Below are positions 1 through 8,136 of a stretch of DNA of 49,468 bases, piece by piece (the first letter of the stretch is position 1; each line of letters opens with the position of its first letter). Location: contig JAFZWE010000033.1 in the NCBI GenBank assembly GCA_017617445.1, positions 1 to 49,468 on the forward strand. Direction: 5' to 3'. This DNA is from Bacteroidales bacterium. GTDB taxonomy: Bacteria; Bacteroidota; Bacteroidia; Bacteroidales; WCHB1-69. Under the pieces are notes generated by a model. That model saw nothing but the letters and a program-made list of their open reading frames with translations. It was not told where the DNA came from and searched no databases. Position numbers and translations under genes: made by a program.

Positions 1-1
1 C

Positions 2-142
2 CCCCACCCCTCCACCCGCCCCCGCACCGCCTCGGAAAATGTGCTTTCCACAGTGGACGCCTCCGATTTTGATGAAACGGACTATGAAATCCTGGACTTT
101 TTCTCCGATGACATGGCCGACATCGACTATTGGGACCTTTAA
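2..142 (+). CDS. C-terminal fragment of an unidentified acidic protein
   Basis: An open frame enters from the left edge and ends at TAA 140-142, giving 46 residues. The fragment starts proline/arginine-rich and finishes in a strongly acidic tail rich in Asp, Glu, Phe and Tyr, ending DIDYWDL. There is no recognisable domain in what remains, so no function can be given. The following 130 bp gap with its own -7 box suggests this gene is a separate transcription unit from the isoprenoid/cell-wall cluster downstream. Confidence 0.6.
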   Translation, partial: PHPSTRPRTASENVLSTVDASDFDETDYEILDFFSDDMADIDYWDL

Positions 143-220
143 AATCATCCCCCCTGTTCATTCATTGGAATTTTATTCAAAATAATTCCGCCGCATCGCC
201 TTTTATTCCTAATTAAAACG

Positions 221-228
221 TATCTTTG
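221..228 (+). promoter_or_regulatory. Bacteroidota -7 box (TATCTTTG) for the prenyl synthase cluster
   Basis: TATCTTTG fits the Bacteroidota sigma-ABfr -7 consensus TAnnTTTG. It lies 43 bp before the ATG at 272, predicting a leader of roughly 35-40 nt. No clear TTG -33 element is visible at the expected distance. Confidence 0.55.
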
Positions 229-271
229 CCGCGCTATTGCCACATATCAAAGATCTTTTAATTAGAAGATT

Positions 272-1234
272 ATGGAATCCTTAAGCGAATTTTTCCAAAA
301 GATCACGGCCAACCGTGAACCGTCCAACTTATACACTCCCATTGACTACACGATGTCGCAAGGCGGAAAGCGTCTGCGCCCGCGTCTGGTGCTGATGTCC
401 ACCGAGCTGTTCGGCGGCAATACTGAATTGGCCATGTATCCAGCGGCAGCTTTTGAAATGCTTCACAATTTCACCCTTATCCATGACGATATCATGGACA
501 ATGCCCCCATTCGCCGCGGCAAACCCACTGTGTATCAGCAGTGGAACTCCAATATCGCCATCCTTTCCGGAGATGCCTTGGCCGCCATCGCCTTGCAGAT
601 CATGCTTAACACCCCCACCCGCCCCGAAATCGCCCTTGAGCTGTCTAAACTGCTGGCACAAACCTCCGTGGAGGTGTGTGAAGGGCAACAGAAGGACTTG
701 GACTTTGAGACTGCCGATGCCGTCAATATTGATGAGTACCTCCAGATGATCCACCTTAAAACGGCGGTGATGCTGGCCGGCTGCCTGAAAGCTGGCGCCA
801 TCATTTCCGACACTTCCCGCCATAACCAGGAGACCATTTACCGGTTGGGTGTGCATATCGGTCTGGCTTTCCAACTCAAGGATGACCTGTTGGACGTGTA
901 TGGCGATCCCTCTTCCTTCGGCAAGAAAATTGGCGGTGATATCCGGGAAAACAAGAAAACCTACCTCTACCTCCGCGCCTTGGAGGAGGCTACGCCCACC
1001 CTCCGCACGGAACTTCTCCATTATTTCTCCTCCACCCAATTTGACGACACTGAAAAATTCAATGCCGTGAAGAATATCTATGAAAAACTGTCCATCCGGG
1101 AGAAAACCGCCGCGGCCATCGATGAGTACGCCCGGCTGGCCTATGAGGATTTGGAACAGCTGCAAGAGGTGTCGGAAAACAAAATCCCTGATTTCAAAAA
1201 CCTGATTGTGGAACTCAGCCAACGAAACAAATAA
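272..1234 (+). CDS. trans-polyprenyl diphosphate synthase (IspA/IspB family)
   Basis: This 320-residue protein has the all-helical isoprenyl synthase fold. It condenses isopentenyl diphosphate onto an allylic diphosphate, building the chain for quinones or polyprenyl carriers. Both Asp-rich metal-binding motifs are intact: DDIMD (in LIHDDIMDNA, near residue 72) and DDLLD (in QLKDDLLDVYGD, near residue 203), together with the GGKRLRP and GQQKDLDFE motifs. Length is normal for the family. Final chain length (farnesyl, geranylgeranyl, octaprenyl) cannot be read reliably from the sequence, so no symbol is given. The gene is followed after 3 bp by the PBP2 gene, so the cluster is probably one transcript. 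Confidence 0.93.
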   Translation: MESLSEFFQKITANREPSNLYTPIDYTMSQGGKRLRPRLVLMSTELFGGNTELAMYPAAAFEMLHNFTLIHDDIMDNAPIRRGKPTVYQQWNSNIAILSGDALAAIALQIMLNTPTRPEIALELSKLLAQTSVEVCEGQQKDLDFETADAVNIDEYLQMIHLKTAVMLAGCLKAGAIISDTSRHNQETIYRLGVHIGLAFQLKDDLLDVYGDPSSFGKKIGGDIRENKKTYLYLRALEEATPTLRTELLHYFSSTQFDDTEKFNAVKNIYEKLSIREKTAAAIDEYARLAYEDLEQLQEVSENKIPDFKNLIVELSQRNK

Positions 1235-1237
1235 ACC

Positions 1238-3061
1238 ATGAATCCTATTTTCGAACGACGGAAAAGAATCATCATCCTGGCCATGTGCATCCTGGCCAGT
1301 TTGTATCTTTTGAAATTGTTCGGATTGCAGGTGGTGGACAAAAAATACAAGGAAGCTGCGGAACGCAATGCCATCCGCGAAATCACTATCACACCGCCCA
1401 GAGGATTGATTTACGACAGAAACGACTCCCTTCTGGTTTATAACGAAGCCGCCTATGACCTGATGGTCATCCCGAAAGACGTACGTGAGTTTGACACTAC
1501 AGACTTGTGCAACACATTGGATATTACAAAAGAAGAACTGATCAAAAGGTTGGAGAAGGCCCGCAACTACTCCCCGTTGCTCCCCTCCATTATTGAGCAG
1601 CAGATGAAAAAGGAGGATTACGGCTATTTGCAGGAAAAGATGCACAAGTTCCCCGGTTTTTTTGTGCAAAACCGCATTTTACGCTCCTATCCGGTACCCA
1701 TTGCCGCGCATATTCTCGGTTATATCGGAGAGGTCACGGAAGAACAGCTCACCAATGACAGCTATTATCAAATGGGCGACTATATCGGCATCAGCGGCAT
1801 TGAGAAATCCTACGAGGAGGAGCTGCGGGGAGTGAAAGGGAAGCACATGGTGTTGGTGGATGTCAACAATCGCGAACAGGGCTCTTACAAGAATGGTGCG
1901 GAAGATGTGGAAGCCATCCCCGGGAAGAACTTGTGGAGTACGCTGGACATGGGGCTGCAGAAATATGGCGAATGGCTGATGGAAGGGAAGAAGGGGAGTA
2001 TCGTGGCCATTGAGCCTGCGACAGGCGAGGTGCTGTGCATTGTGTCCTCTCCCTCTTACGACCCTAATTTGCTGGTGGGCAAGAACCGGAGCAAGAACTA
2101 TGCCGCCCTGAATGCGGATATGAACAATACCCCCCTCTTCAACAGAGCGTTGAAGGCATGTTATCCCCCGGGTTCCACCTTCAAGCTGGCCAACGGACTG
2201 ATTGCGCAACAAGAGCGGGTCATTGTGCCCAGCACCTATTACAGCTGTGGAGGTGGCTACACTTTTGGCAGCCACCGGCTGAAATGCCACTCCCACGCCG
2301 GCTCCGACCTGATTGACGCCGTGCGCTGCTCCTGCAACGCCTATTTCTGCCATGCCTTTTACAATACGGTCAGCAATAGGAGGTACAGAACCATACAAGA
2401 GGGCTATCAAGTGTGGAAAGATCACATCAACCAGCTGGGTTTCGGACAGAAGTTCAATACCGACCTTCCATACGAATCCAAGGGCATCATCCCCTCAGTG
2501 GAGTTTTTCAATACCCGCTACAATGGACACTGGAACGGGAACTCCATCATCTCTATGGCCATCGGACAGGGAGAGGTAGGGGCTACCCCGATGCAGATGG
2601 CTAACCTGCTGGCTATCATCGCCAACCGTGGATATTATTACAAGCCTCATGTGGTCAGGGCCATCGGTACCAAAGATACTCCGAATACCCGTTATGCGCA
2701 GAAGATAGACGCCGGCATTGAGCAGAAATACTTCACCCCTATCATTGAGGGAATGCGACTGGTGGTGACGAGTGGTACCGGACGGCAAGCCCAGGTGCCC
2801 GGCATTGAGATCGCCGGCAAGACCGGTACCGCGCAGAACCCGCACGGGGAAGACCACTCTGTATTTGCCTGTTTCGCTCCAGTGGACCATCCGCAAATCA
2901 CTGTTTTTGTTTTGGTGGAGAACGGCAGCTGGGGCGGTGTGCTGGCCGCCCGCATCGCCAGCCTCATCACAGAATATTACTTCAACAGGGAAATCAAACA
3001 GACCGAAAAGGAAAAACAGGTCCGGGACCATAAAATCTATTACAGGAACAATGCTCGCTGA
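1238..3061 (+). CDS. mrdA: penicillin-binding protein 2, peptidoglycan transpeptidase
   Basis: This 607-residue class B PBP crosslinks peptidoglycan during lateral wall growth and partners with RodA. An uncleaved N-terminal membrane anchor (about residues 10-30) is followed by the PBP dimerisation domain and the transpeptidase domain. All three active-site motifs are visible: STFK with the nucleophile Ser313, SCN starting at Ser365, and KTGT starting at Lys528. The PPRGLIYDRN sequence near residue 55 is typical of the family. Its last codons overlap rodA by 11 bp, the classic mrdA-rodA arrangement and a sign of translational coupling. mreBCD, often just upstream in this phylum, is replaced here by a polyprenyl synthase gene. 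Confidence 0.96.
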   Translation: MNPIFERRKRIIILAMCILASLYLLKLFGLQVVDKKYKEAAERNAIREITITPPRGLIYDRNDSLLVYNEAAYDLMVIPKDVREFDTTDLCNTLDITKEELIKRLEKARNYSPLLPSIIEQQMKKEDYGYLQEKMHKFPGFFVQNRILRSYPVPIAAHILGYIGEVTEEQLTNDSYYQMGDYIGISGIEKSYEEELRGVKGKHMVLVDVNNREQGSYKNGAEDVEAIPGKNLWSTLDMGLQKYGEWLMEGKKGSIVAIEPATGEVLCIVSSPSYDPNLLVGKNRSKNYAALNADMNNTPLFNRALKACYPPGSTFKLANGLIAQQERVIVPSTYYSCGGGYTFGSHRLKCHSHAGSDLIDAVRCSCNAYFCHAFYNTVSNRRYRTIQEGYQVWKDHINQLGFGQKFNTDLPYESKGIIPSVEFFNTRYNGHWNGNSIISMAIGQGEVGATPMQMANLLAIIANRGYYYKPHVVRAIGTKDTPNTRYAQKIDAGIEQKYFTPIIEGMRLVVTSGTGRQAQVPGIEIAGKTGTAQNPHGEDHSVFACFAPVDHPQITVFVLVENGSWGGVLAARIASLITEYYFNREIKQTEKEKQVRDHKIYYRNNAR

Positions 3062-4301
3062 AAACAAAACCAAGCACAAAAGCTATGACAGGATGCTCAT
3101 TCTGCTCTATATTGCCCTTGTTCTCATCGGCTGGCTCACCATTTTCTCCTCCTCCTATACTCCTGGCAGCGACTTCTCCCTGCTCAACCTTGACATGGCC
3201 TATGGACGCCAGTTTCTCTGGATTATCATTTCCGCCGTCTTCGCTATCTCCATTCTGTTGGTTGACGGCAGGTTTATCCAAAGTCATGCCTATCATATCT
3301 ATTTGATTTTTATGGTATTGTGTGTTTCTGTCCTTTTTCTTGGGACGGAAATATCCGGTGCGAAGTCGTGGATTAAAATAGGGAGTTTCAGTATCCAGCC
3401 CATTGAGTTTGCCAAATTCTCCACCGCTCTGGCTCTGGCCATGTTCTTCAGCGAAGGCAAGACCGCTTCGCAGCGCAAAACCATCTGGCTGTCGGCCTTT
3501 GTTATCATTCTGATTCCTGCCGGCATCGCTATCCTCCAGAAAGATACCGGCTCCGCCCTCGTCTTCTTTGCCTTTATTATCATGTTTTACCGTGAGGGTT
3601 TCAGCAGTGAACTGATGATTTTGGGGCTGTTGACCATCGTCACTTTTGTGCTCACCTTGTGGTGGAACGAACTTTACACCATCGCGTTCCTTACCGTGTT
3701 GCTGGTGATCAGCATTTTCATTGTCAATGGAAATACAAAAAAAATCATCAAGTGCGTCTGTGTCTATGGCTGTTTCATCGCACTGGTTTTTGCCGTCAAC
3801 CTGGCCTACACTCATGTGCTTCAACCCCATCAGCGTCAGCGTATTGACACCATTTTTGGAAAAAGTGTCGATCCCAAAGGTGCAGACTTTAACCTCAACC
3901 AGTCGAAAATTGCCATTGGCTCAGGCGGTTTTTTCGGCAAAGGCTATATGAACGGTACCCAGACCAAGTTGAATTTCGTGCCCGAACAGAGCACTGACTT
4001 TATCTTCTGTGGTATCGGCGAAGAATGGGGCTTCATCGGCAGCCTGTTCATTATCGGGATTTTCATGACCATCATCATCCGCATCATCTTGCTTTCGGAA
4101 AAGCACAAGAGCCATTTCGTTCGGGTTTACGGATACGGGGTGGCCTCCATCTTGTTCTTTCACCTCATCATCAATATCGGGATGACCATTGGACTGGTGC
4201 CGGTCATTGGCATCCCGTTGCCGTTCATCAGCTATGGGGGGTCATCACTATGGGGCTTCACGCTCCTGCTTTTCATTTTTATCAAACTGAATGCTGAATA
4301 G
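3051..4301 (+). CDS. rodA: RodA, SEDS-family peptidoglycan glycosyltransferase
   Basis: This 416-residue polytopic membrane protein of the SEDS family polymerises lipid II into glycan strands for elongation, working with PBP2. The frame is open further upstream, but that part lies inside mrdA; ATG 3051 (MLAENKTKHK) places the first membrane helix correctly and gives a normal RodA length. About ten hydrophobic helices are visible. Family motifs include the conserved GAKSW and QPIEFAK segments (residues about 105-125), KDTGSALV, and the C-terminal GIPLPFISYGGSSL. The gene ends just before a strong bidirectional terminator, closing the operon. Confidence 0.95.
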   Translation: MLAENKTKHKSYDRMLILLYIALVLIGWLTIFSSSYTPGSDFSLLNLDMAYGRQFLWIIISAVFAISILLVDGRFIQSHAYHIYLIFMVLCVSVLFLGTEISGAKSWIKIGSFSIQPIEFAKFSTALALAMFFSEGKTASQRKTIWLSAFVIILIPAGIAILQKDTGSALVFFAFIIMFYREGFSSELMILGLLTIVTFVLTLWWNELYTIAFLTVLLVISIFIVNGNTKKIIKCVCVYGCFIALVFAVNLAYTHVLQPHQRQRIDTIFGKSVDPKGADFNLNQSKIAIGSGGFFGKGYMNGTQTKLNFVPEQSTDFIFCGIGEEWGFIGSLFIIGIFMTIIIRIILLSEKHKSHFVRVYGYGVASILFFHLIINIGMTIGLVPVIGIPLPFISYGGSSLWGFTLLLFIFIKLNAE

Positions 4302-4310
4302 CGCAAAAAA

Positions 4311-4339
4311 AAAAAGGACACCCTGAGGATGTCCTTTTT
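4311..4339. terminator. Bidirectional intrinsic terminator between rodA and a small lipoprotein gene
   Basis: A perfect 10-bp inverted repeat (AAAAAGGACA / TGTCCTTTTT) with a 9-nt loop is flanked by A-runs on the left and T-runs on the right. It can therefore stop transcription from rodA (plus) and from the convergent lipoprotein gene (minus). Confidence 0.88.
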
Positions 4340-4355
4340 CTTCAAAATCAATAGA

Positions 4356-4571
4356 TTACTTGCATTCAATGCCAGTTTTGCCGTTGCCAGTGTCTGAGAT
4401 TGCAGTGGTGGCGTAGTCAGAGCATTTTTTGTCTGAATCTTTGTCAATGGTGTAGGTCTGAGTAGCGGTGACCTTGCCATTGCTGTACCATTTGCAAGTG
4501 CATTTTTTGTCGCAGGATGTCATCCCGAAAATGAAACCGACAGCAACAACTGCCAATAATACTTTCTTCAT
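4356..4571 (-). CDS. small Cys-rich lipoprotein of unknown function
   Basis: The product is a 71-residue predicted lipoprotein. A lysine start (MKKVLL), a hydrophobic core and the lipobox GMTSC give signal peptidase II processing at Cys20, leaving a mature peptide of about 52 residues. The mature part contains four further Cys residues besides the lipidated one (KKCTCKWYSNGK, KKCSDY, GIECK), which could form disulfides in the periplasm or at the surface. I recognise no family. It is monocistronic: it has a well-formed promoter and ends at the bidirectional hairpin shared with rodA. Short Bacteroidales lipoproteins of this type are common and mostly uncharacterised. Confidence 0.8.
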   Translation of the reverse strand: MKKVLLAVVAVGFIFGMTSCDKKCTCKWYSNGKVTATQTYTIDKDSDKKCSDYATTAISDTGNGKTGIECK

Positions 4572-4618
4572 AATCGTAAAATTTTTATAGGTGAATAATA
4601 ACGTTTATTTTTGGTTTG

Positions 4619-4649
4619 CAAAAGTAGGCATATTTTTTGAAAGACCAAA
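4619..4649 (-). promoter_or_regulatory. Bacteroidota promoter (-33 TTTG, 19 nt, -7 TACTTTTG) for the small lipoprotein
   Basis: On the minus strand TTTG (plus 4646-4649) is separated by exactly 19 nt from TACTTTTG (plus 4619-4626), matching the Bacteroidota consensus TTTG-N19-TAnnTTTG. It lies about 48 bp upstream of the start codon. Confidence 0.75.
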
Positions 4650-4783
4650 GGAATTTGCATTTTTTAACTTTACTGTTGAAAAGAAATTGGGAAATCAAAT
4701 GTTTTTCTGTTTGATAGGGATGTTTTTTTTGAAAAAATACGAATAAAATTTAAAACCATAAAAAATAATTCGGGGAAATTATG

Positions 4784-4791
4784 TACTTTTG
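4784..4791 (+). promoter_or_regulatory. -7 box (TACTTTTG) of the pyrH operon; decides the start codon
   Basis: TACTTTTG fits TAnnTTTG. Transcription should start about 4796-4800, so an earlier in-frame ATG at 4781, which precedes the box, cannot be used. The functional start is ATG 4808, giving a leader of only about 10 nt. Confidence 0.7.
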
Positions 4792-4807
4792 CGGCCAAAA
4801 TTCAAGT

Positions 4808-5518
4808 ATGGAATACAAGCGTATCTTACTCAAATTGAGCGGAGAATCCCTGATGGGAGATGATGGCTACGGGATACAGTACGCAGCAGTAAGCCACTTT
4901 GCGGACGAGATCAAGTCAGCAGTAGAGCACGGAGTGCAGGTGGGCGTGGTGATTGGCGGTGGCAACATCTTCCGCGGAGTGAACGGTGCTTCCAAAGGTT
5001 TTGACCGTCGTCAGGGGGATTATATGGGCATGTTGGCCACCATCATCAATGCGATGGCACTCCAGGGGGTGCTGGAAGAGAAGGGGGTGAAGGTGAAAGT
5101 GCTCACCTCTTTGGAGATAGAGGGGATGACGGAGAAGATTTTTTTCAAGAATGCCGTGCGCTATCTGGAAGAGGGTTTTGTAGTGATTTTTGGAGGGGGC
5201 ACGGGCAATCCGTTTTTCACCACCGACACGGGAGCCGCTTTGCGCGCCGTGGAAATCCAGGCAGACCTTCTGCTCAAGGGCACCCGTGTGGACGGCATCT
5301 ACACCGCTGACCCTGAAAAGGATCCCAACGCCACCAAGTTCAGCCACATCACCTATGCCGAAGCATACGAGAAGCAGCTCAAAATCATGGATTTGACAGC
5401 TTTTACCCTTTGCCGCGACAACCATATCAAGTTGTATGTGTATGATGCCAATCGTCCGGGCAACCTGCTTCACGTGCTGCAAGGCGAATCCATCGGAACA
5501 TCTGTCGAAAACCAATAA
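4808..5518 (+). CDS. pyrH: UMP kinase
   Basis: This 236-residue cytoplasmic enzyme of the amino-acid-kinase fold phosphorylates UMP to UDP with ATP, the committed step towards UTP and CTP. Visible motifs are the N-terminal LLKLSGESL phosphate loop, the glycine-rich VVIGGGNIFRG, the GGGTGNPFFTTDTGAALRA nucleotide-binding stretch, and the GTRVDGIYTADP segment typical of bacterial PyrH. The start at 4808 (MEYKRILLKL) is fixed by the overlapping -7 box upstream. It heads a run with a 2TM protein, frr and gcvH; pyrH-frr linkage is widely conserved in bacteria. Confidence 0.96.
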   Translation: MEYKRILLKLSGESLMGDDGYGIQYAAVSHFADEIKSAVEHGVQVGVVIGGGNIFRGVNGASKGFDRRQGDYMGMLATIINAMALQGVLEEKGVKVKVLTSLEIEGMTEKIFFKNAVRYLEEGFVVIFGGGTGNPFFTTDTGAALRAVEIQADLLLKGTRVDGIYTADPEKDPNATKFSHITYAEAYEKQLKIMDLTAFTLCRDNHIKLYVYDANRPGNLLHVLQGESIGTSVENQ

Positions 5519-5530
5519 ATCTTTATCAAT

Positions 5531-5884
5531 ATGGAAAATCAAAGTGAATTAATTGATCCTAAACTTTACAAGCAAGCCAACAAGCGCGTGCATTTCAAAC
5601 TGCATTTTGCTATTTGGGCGCTGGCCATGTTGGTGCTCTGGCTGGTTTATTACTTCGTGTTCAAAACCAGTGAGGCTGCCGGTCCCATCTTTTTTAAAAG
5701 CATCCTGTTTGTCACCCTGCTGTGGACGGTGATTCTGGTGTTTCATTATCTGTTTGTTTATAAGCTTAATAACAATATGTTGGATAGAGAAATCAAGAGT
5801 TTGCAGAAGGAGATTGCAGAGAAGGAGACTTTGAAAAAGGCATTAGAGGAGCAGAAACGTAAAAACGAACTTGAAAAAAAATAG
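5531..5884 (+). CDS. two-transmembrane (2TM) domain protein with C-terminal coiled coil
   Basis: The product is 117 residues. Two hydrophobic helices (about residues 27-48 and 55-77) separated by a short loop match the small 2TM-domain family common in Bacteroidota. They are followed by a charged, lysine/glutamate-rich helix (about 80-117) that reads as a coiled coil. The N-terminus is hydrophilic. No enzymatic motif is present and the function is not established. It lies 12 bp after pyrH and 27 bp before frr, so it is probably co-transcribed with them. Confidence 0.8.
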   Translation: MENQSELIDPKLYKQANKRVHFKLHFAIWALAMLVLWLVYYFVFKTSEAAGPIFFKSILFVTLLWTVILVFHYLFVYKLNNNMLDREIKSLQKEIAEKETLKKALEEQKRKNELEKK

Positions 5885-5911
5885 TCTAACAAAACTTCAA
5901 AAAGATTCATT

Positions 5912-6475
5912 ATGAGTGAAGAAACCAAGAAATGCTTAGATCAGGCCCGGGAAAGCATGAATGCTGCCATTGTGGCTTTTGACAAGGATTTGCAGAAAGT
6001 GCGGGCGGGCAAAGCCAATCCGCAGATGCTGGAAGGGTTGAAAGTGGATTACTATGGCAATCCCACGCCGATAGAGCAGGTGGGCAACATCAATACCCCC
6101 GACGCCCGCCAGATCGTCATCCAGCCGTGGGAACGCAACATGCTCCCCATCATCGAAAAGGCCATCCTCGCCGCCAACCTCGGATTCACCCCCCAGAACA
6201 ACGGGGAGTTTATCCGCATTGTGGTGCCCTCCCTCACTGAGGAGCGCCGTAAAGAACTGGTGAAAAAGGTGAAACAGGAAACCGAACAGCACAAGGTGAC
6301 CGTGCGTAACATCCGCCGCACCGCCAATGATACCGCCAAGAAACTCAAGGACAACGGCGTTCCGGAAGACGAGGTGAAGAAATTAGAGGCCGACATCCAG
6401 AAAATCACCGATGACTCCATCGCCAAATTGGACAAAATGGCGGAGGCCAAGGAAAAGGAAATAATGACTGTATAA
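5912..6475 (+). CDS. frr: ribosome recycling factor
   Basis: This 187-residue protein matches bacterial RRF in length and architecture. After termination it acts with EF-G to split the post-termination ribosome. The N- and C-terminal parts form a three-helix coiled coil: the first helix carries KVRAGKANPQML, and the later helices carry RRKELVKKVKQETEQHKV, the VRNIRRTAND motif and the Lys/Glu-rich C-terminus. The beta domain (YYGNPTPIEQVGNI, RQIVIQPW) sits between them. It is essential in most bacteria. It follows pyrH and the 2TM gene in the same direction with short spacers, so it is probably part of one operon. Confidence 0.97.
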   Translation: MSEETKKCLDQARESMNAAIVAFDKDLQKVRAGKANPQMLEGLKVDYYGNPTPIEQVGNINTPDARQIVIQPWERNMLPIIEKAILAANLGFTPQNNGEFIRIVVPSLTEERRKELVKKVKQETEQHKVTVRNIRRTANDTAKKLKDNGVPEDEVKKLEADIQKITDDSIAKLDKMAEAKEKEIMTV

Positions 6476-6504
6476 TATTTTATCAACGTTAAAAAATTAA
6501 AGCT

Positions 6505-6879
6505 ATGATTCCTGAAAGTTTAAAGTATTCAAACGACCACGAATGGTTGAAAATGGATGGTGAATTCGCATACGTAGGCATTACCGCATACGCAGCAGAA
6601 CAGCTCGGCGATATCGTTTTTGTGGATGTGACCACCGTTGACGAAACCCTCGAAAAAGACGAAGTGTTCGGTTCCATCGAAGCTGTGAAGACCGTTTCCG
6701 ACCTGATGCTCCCCATCGGCGGCGAAGTGGTGGAATTCAACGAAGAGTTGGACGCCAACCCGGCCCTCATCAACACCGATCCTTACGGAGAAGGCTGGAT
6801 CGTGAAGATCAAACCCACTGATCCCGCAGAAGCCGACACTCTGCTCAACGCAGCACAATATGCCGACCTTATCAAATAA
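6505..6879 (+). CDS. gcvH: glycine cleavage system H protein (lipoyl carrier)
   Basis: This 124-residue protein has the usual GcvH length. The lipoyl-attachment lysine is Lys62 in GSIEAVKTVSDL, on the hairpin of the lipoyl domain. The lipoamide arm shuttles the aminomethyl group between the P, T and L proteins of glycine cleavage. Other landmarks are DHEWLK near the N-terminus, GITAYAAEQLGDIVFVD, and the C-terminal DPYGEGWIVKIKP. No gcvP or gcvT is nearby, so the rest of the system must be encoded elsewhere. A strong terminator follows, ending the pyrH-frr-gcvH unit. Confidence 0.96.
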   Translation: MIPESLKYSNDHEWLKMDGEFAYVGITAYAAEQLGDIVFVDVTTVDETLEKDEVFGSIEAVKTVSDLMLPIGGEVVEFNEELDANPALINTDPYGEGWIVKIKPTDPAEADTLLNAAQYADLIK

Positions 6880-6900
6880 TTTTAGGCCGGATTTCCTGAA

Positions 6901-6936
6901 AAAGAATGGATGCACGCTCGTGTGTCCATTCTTTTT
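6901..6936 (+). terminator. Intrinsic terminator after gcvH
   Basis: AAAGAATGGA (6901-6910) pairs perfectly with TCCATTCTTT (6925-6934), with a partly pairing GC-rich loop and a T-run on the 3' side. Confidence 0.85.
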
Positions 6937-6968
6937 ATCCACCAACAACCCCCTAACCCTTCGGATGT

Positions 6969-7136
6969 ATGAACAATCTTAAAGAAAAAATTGACGCACT
7001 GGTACAAGAAATTAGCCAACTCAATGACTTGAATATCAAGCATGATGTGCTGGTTTACATGGAACAACAAGCCAGCTGGATGCTATGGCAGATTGACGAA
7101 GATTACCACGTGGATCAAAATATGAAAAATATTTAA
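6969..7136 (+). CDS. 55-residue small ORF, unknown
   Basis: ATG 6969 to TAA 7134-7136 encodes 55 residues starting MNNLKEKIDALVQEISQLN. The first half reads as an amphipathic coiled-coil helix with heptad leucines/isoleucines; the second half is acidic and contains WMLWQIDEDYHVD. There is no signal peptide or membrane segment. It lies just downstream of the gcvH terminator and upstream of a promoter, and has no obvious promoter of its own. It could be a genuine microprotein (helical, perhaps a binding partner) or a chance frame. The protein-like helical pattern is the only support. Confidence 0.4.
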   Translation: MNNLKEKIDALVQEISQLNDLNIKHDVLVYMEQQASWMLWQIDEDYHVDQNMKNI

Positions 7137-7165
7137 AAAATGGTGTGCATTTCTAATAATTGTTG

Positions 7166-7173
7166 TATTTTTG
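7166..7173 (+). promoter_or_regulatory. -7 box (TATTTTTG) ahead of the T9SS protein
   Basis: TATTTTTG fits TAnnTTTG and lies 40 bp before ATG 7213. It implies that the in-frame ATG at 7171, which sits inside the box, is not the start. Confidence 0.65.
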
Positions 7174-7212
7174 CACCACGAAAACCAATTTATTAACCAA
7201 AAAGTAATTATT

Positions 7213-8061
7213 ATGAGAAAAGCTTTATCCTTTGTAGCAGCTTTATTTGCTGTGGTTGCATTGAATGCACAAATTACTGAAGGTTTTGAAGGCTACGAAG
7301 CCTTCTCAGTTGATCCTACTGGTGATTGGACCTTCTATGATGGTGATGAGGGTACCACTTATGGTTTCCAAAGTGTTACTGTTTCCAACCTGCCTTATAC
7401 TGGTGCCGGTTTCATTATGAATCCAACCATGACCGATCCTGAACTTACCGAAACCCAGGGTGCGCATAGCGGAGATCAATATCTTGCCATGTTCAATTCT
7501 GTCCCCTCTACCATTCTCAATGGCTCAACTACAAATGACTGGATTATTTCTCCCGCCCTCACCAATGCTACTTCCATTTCATTCTGGGCAAGAGAGCTCA
7601 CTGCCCAATATGGTGCAGAAACCATGCGTGTTCTCTACTCCACCACCACTAACGATGTTGCTTCATTCCAGCTGATTCAGCAGGAGAGTGTCAGCGTAGA
7701 AGAGTGGACGGAATTTACCTACAATCTCCCCGCAGGCACAAAATATGTTGCCATTAACTGTGCTTCAAATGACATTTTCGCTCTGTATATTGATGACATC
7801 ACCATCAATGTACAATCTTCTGTTGCTGATCACACCAACAGCACCGTTTCTATCTTCCCGAACCCCGCTACCTCTGTTTTGAATGTTGAAGCTGAAGGCT
7901 ATAACACCATTGAAATCGTGAATGTTCTCGGTCAAGTGGTTTACAATGCCAACGCTACCAGCAACATGCAGATCAACGTTAGCAACCTCAACAACGGCGT
8001 TTACTTCGTCCGTTTGAACGGTGCCAACGGTATTGCTACCCAGAAATTTGTCAAGAAATAA
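7213..8061 (+). CDS. secreted choice-of-anchor J / cleaved-adhesin-like protein with T9SS sorting domain
   Basis: This 282-residue exported protein begins with the signal peptide MRKALSFVAALFAVVALNAQ. The middle (residues about 21-200) is a beta-rich jelly-roll with GFEGYEAF, WIISPAL, SFWAREL and YIDDITI, the hallmarks of the choice-of-anchor-J/cleaved-adhesin family seen in gingipain adhesins. The C-terminal 75 residues are a type A Por sorting domain (SIFPNPATSVLNVE, NVLGQVVY, GVYFVRLNG, KFVKK), directing export through the type IX system and attachment to the cell surface. No catalytic domain is seen, so a binding role is inferred. It has its own promoter and terminator. The start at 7213 gives a proper signal peptide. 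Confidence 0.88.
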   Translation: MRKALSFVAALFAVVALNAQITEGFEGYEAFSVDPTGDWTFYDGDEGTTYGFQSVTVSNLPYTGAGFIMNPTMTDPELTETQGAHSGDQYLAMFNSVPSTILNGSTTNDWIISPALTNATSISFWARELTAQYGAETMRVLYSTTTNDVASFQLIQQESVSVEEWTEFTYNLPAGTKYVAINCASNDIFALYIDDITINVQSSVADHTNSTVSIFPNPATSVLNVEAEGYNTIEIVNVLGQVVYNANATSNMQINVSNLNNGVYFVRLNGANGIATQKFVKK

Positions 8062-8083
8062 TTCTTGTAAAACAATTTATTCC

Positions 8084-8117
8084 AACGGGACGGTGTCATC
8101 ACCGCCCCGTTATTTTT
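8084..8117 (+). terminator. Intrinsic terminator after the T9SS protein
   Basis: A 12-bp stem (AACGGGACGGTG pairing with CACCGCCCCGTT, one A-C mismatch) with a TCAT loop is followed by a TATTTTTA tract. It ends the monocistronic T9SS gene and separates it from the ROK gene. Confidence 0.85.
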
Positions 8118-8136
8118 ATCCATCAACCAAAAACAG

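Noticed and set aside
329-1669. 446-codon open frame on the minus strand across the polyprenyl synthase and PBP2 genes
   Set aside because: It is antisense to two well-identified genes, its translation has no recognisable domain, and it spans their junction.
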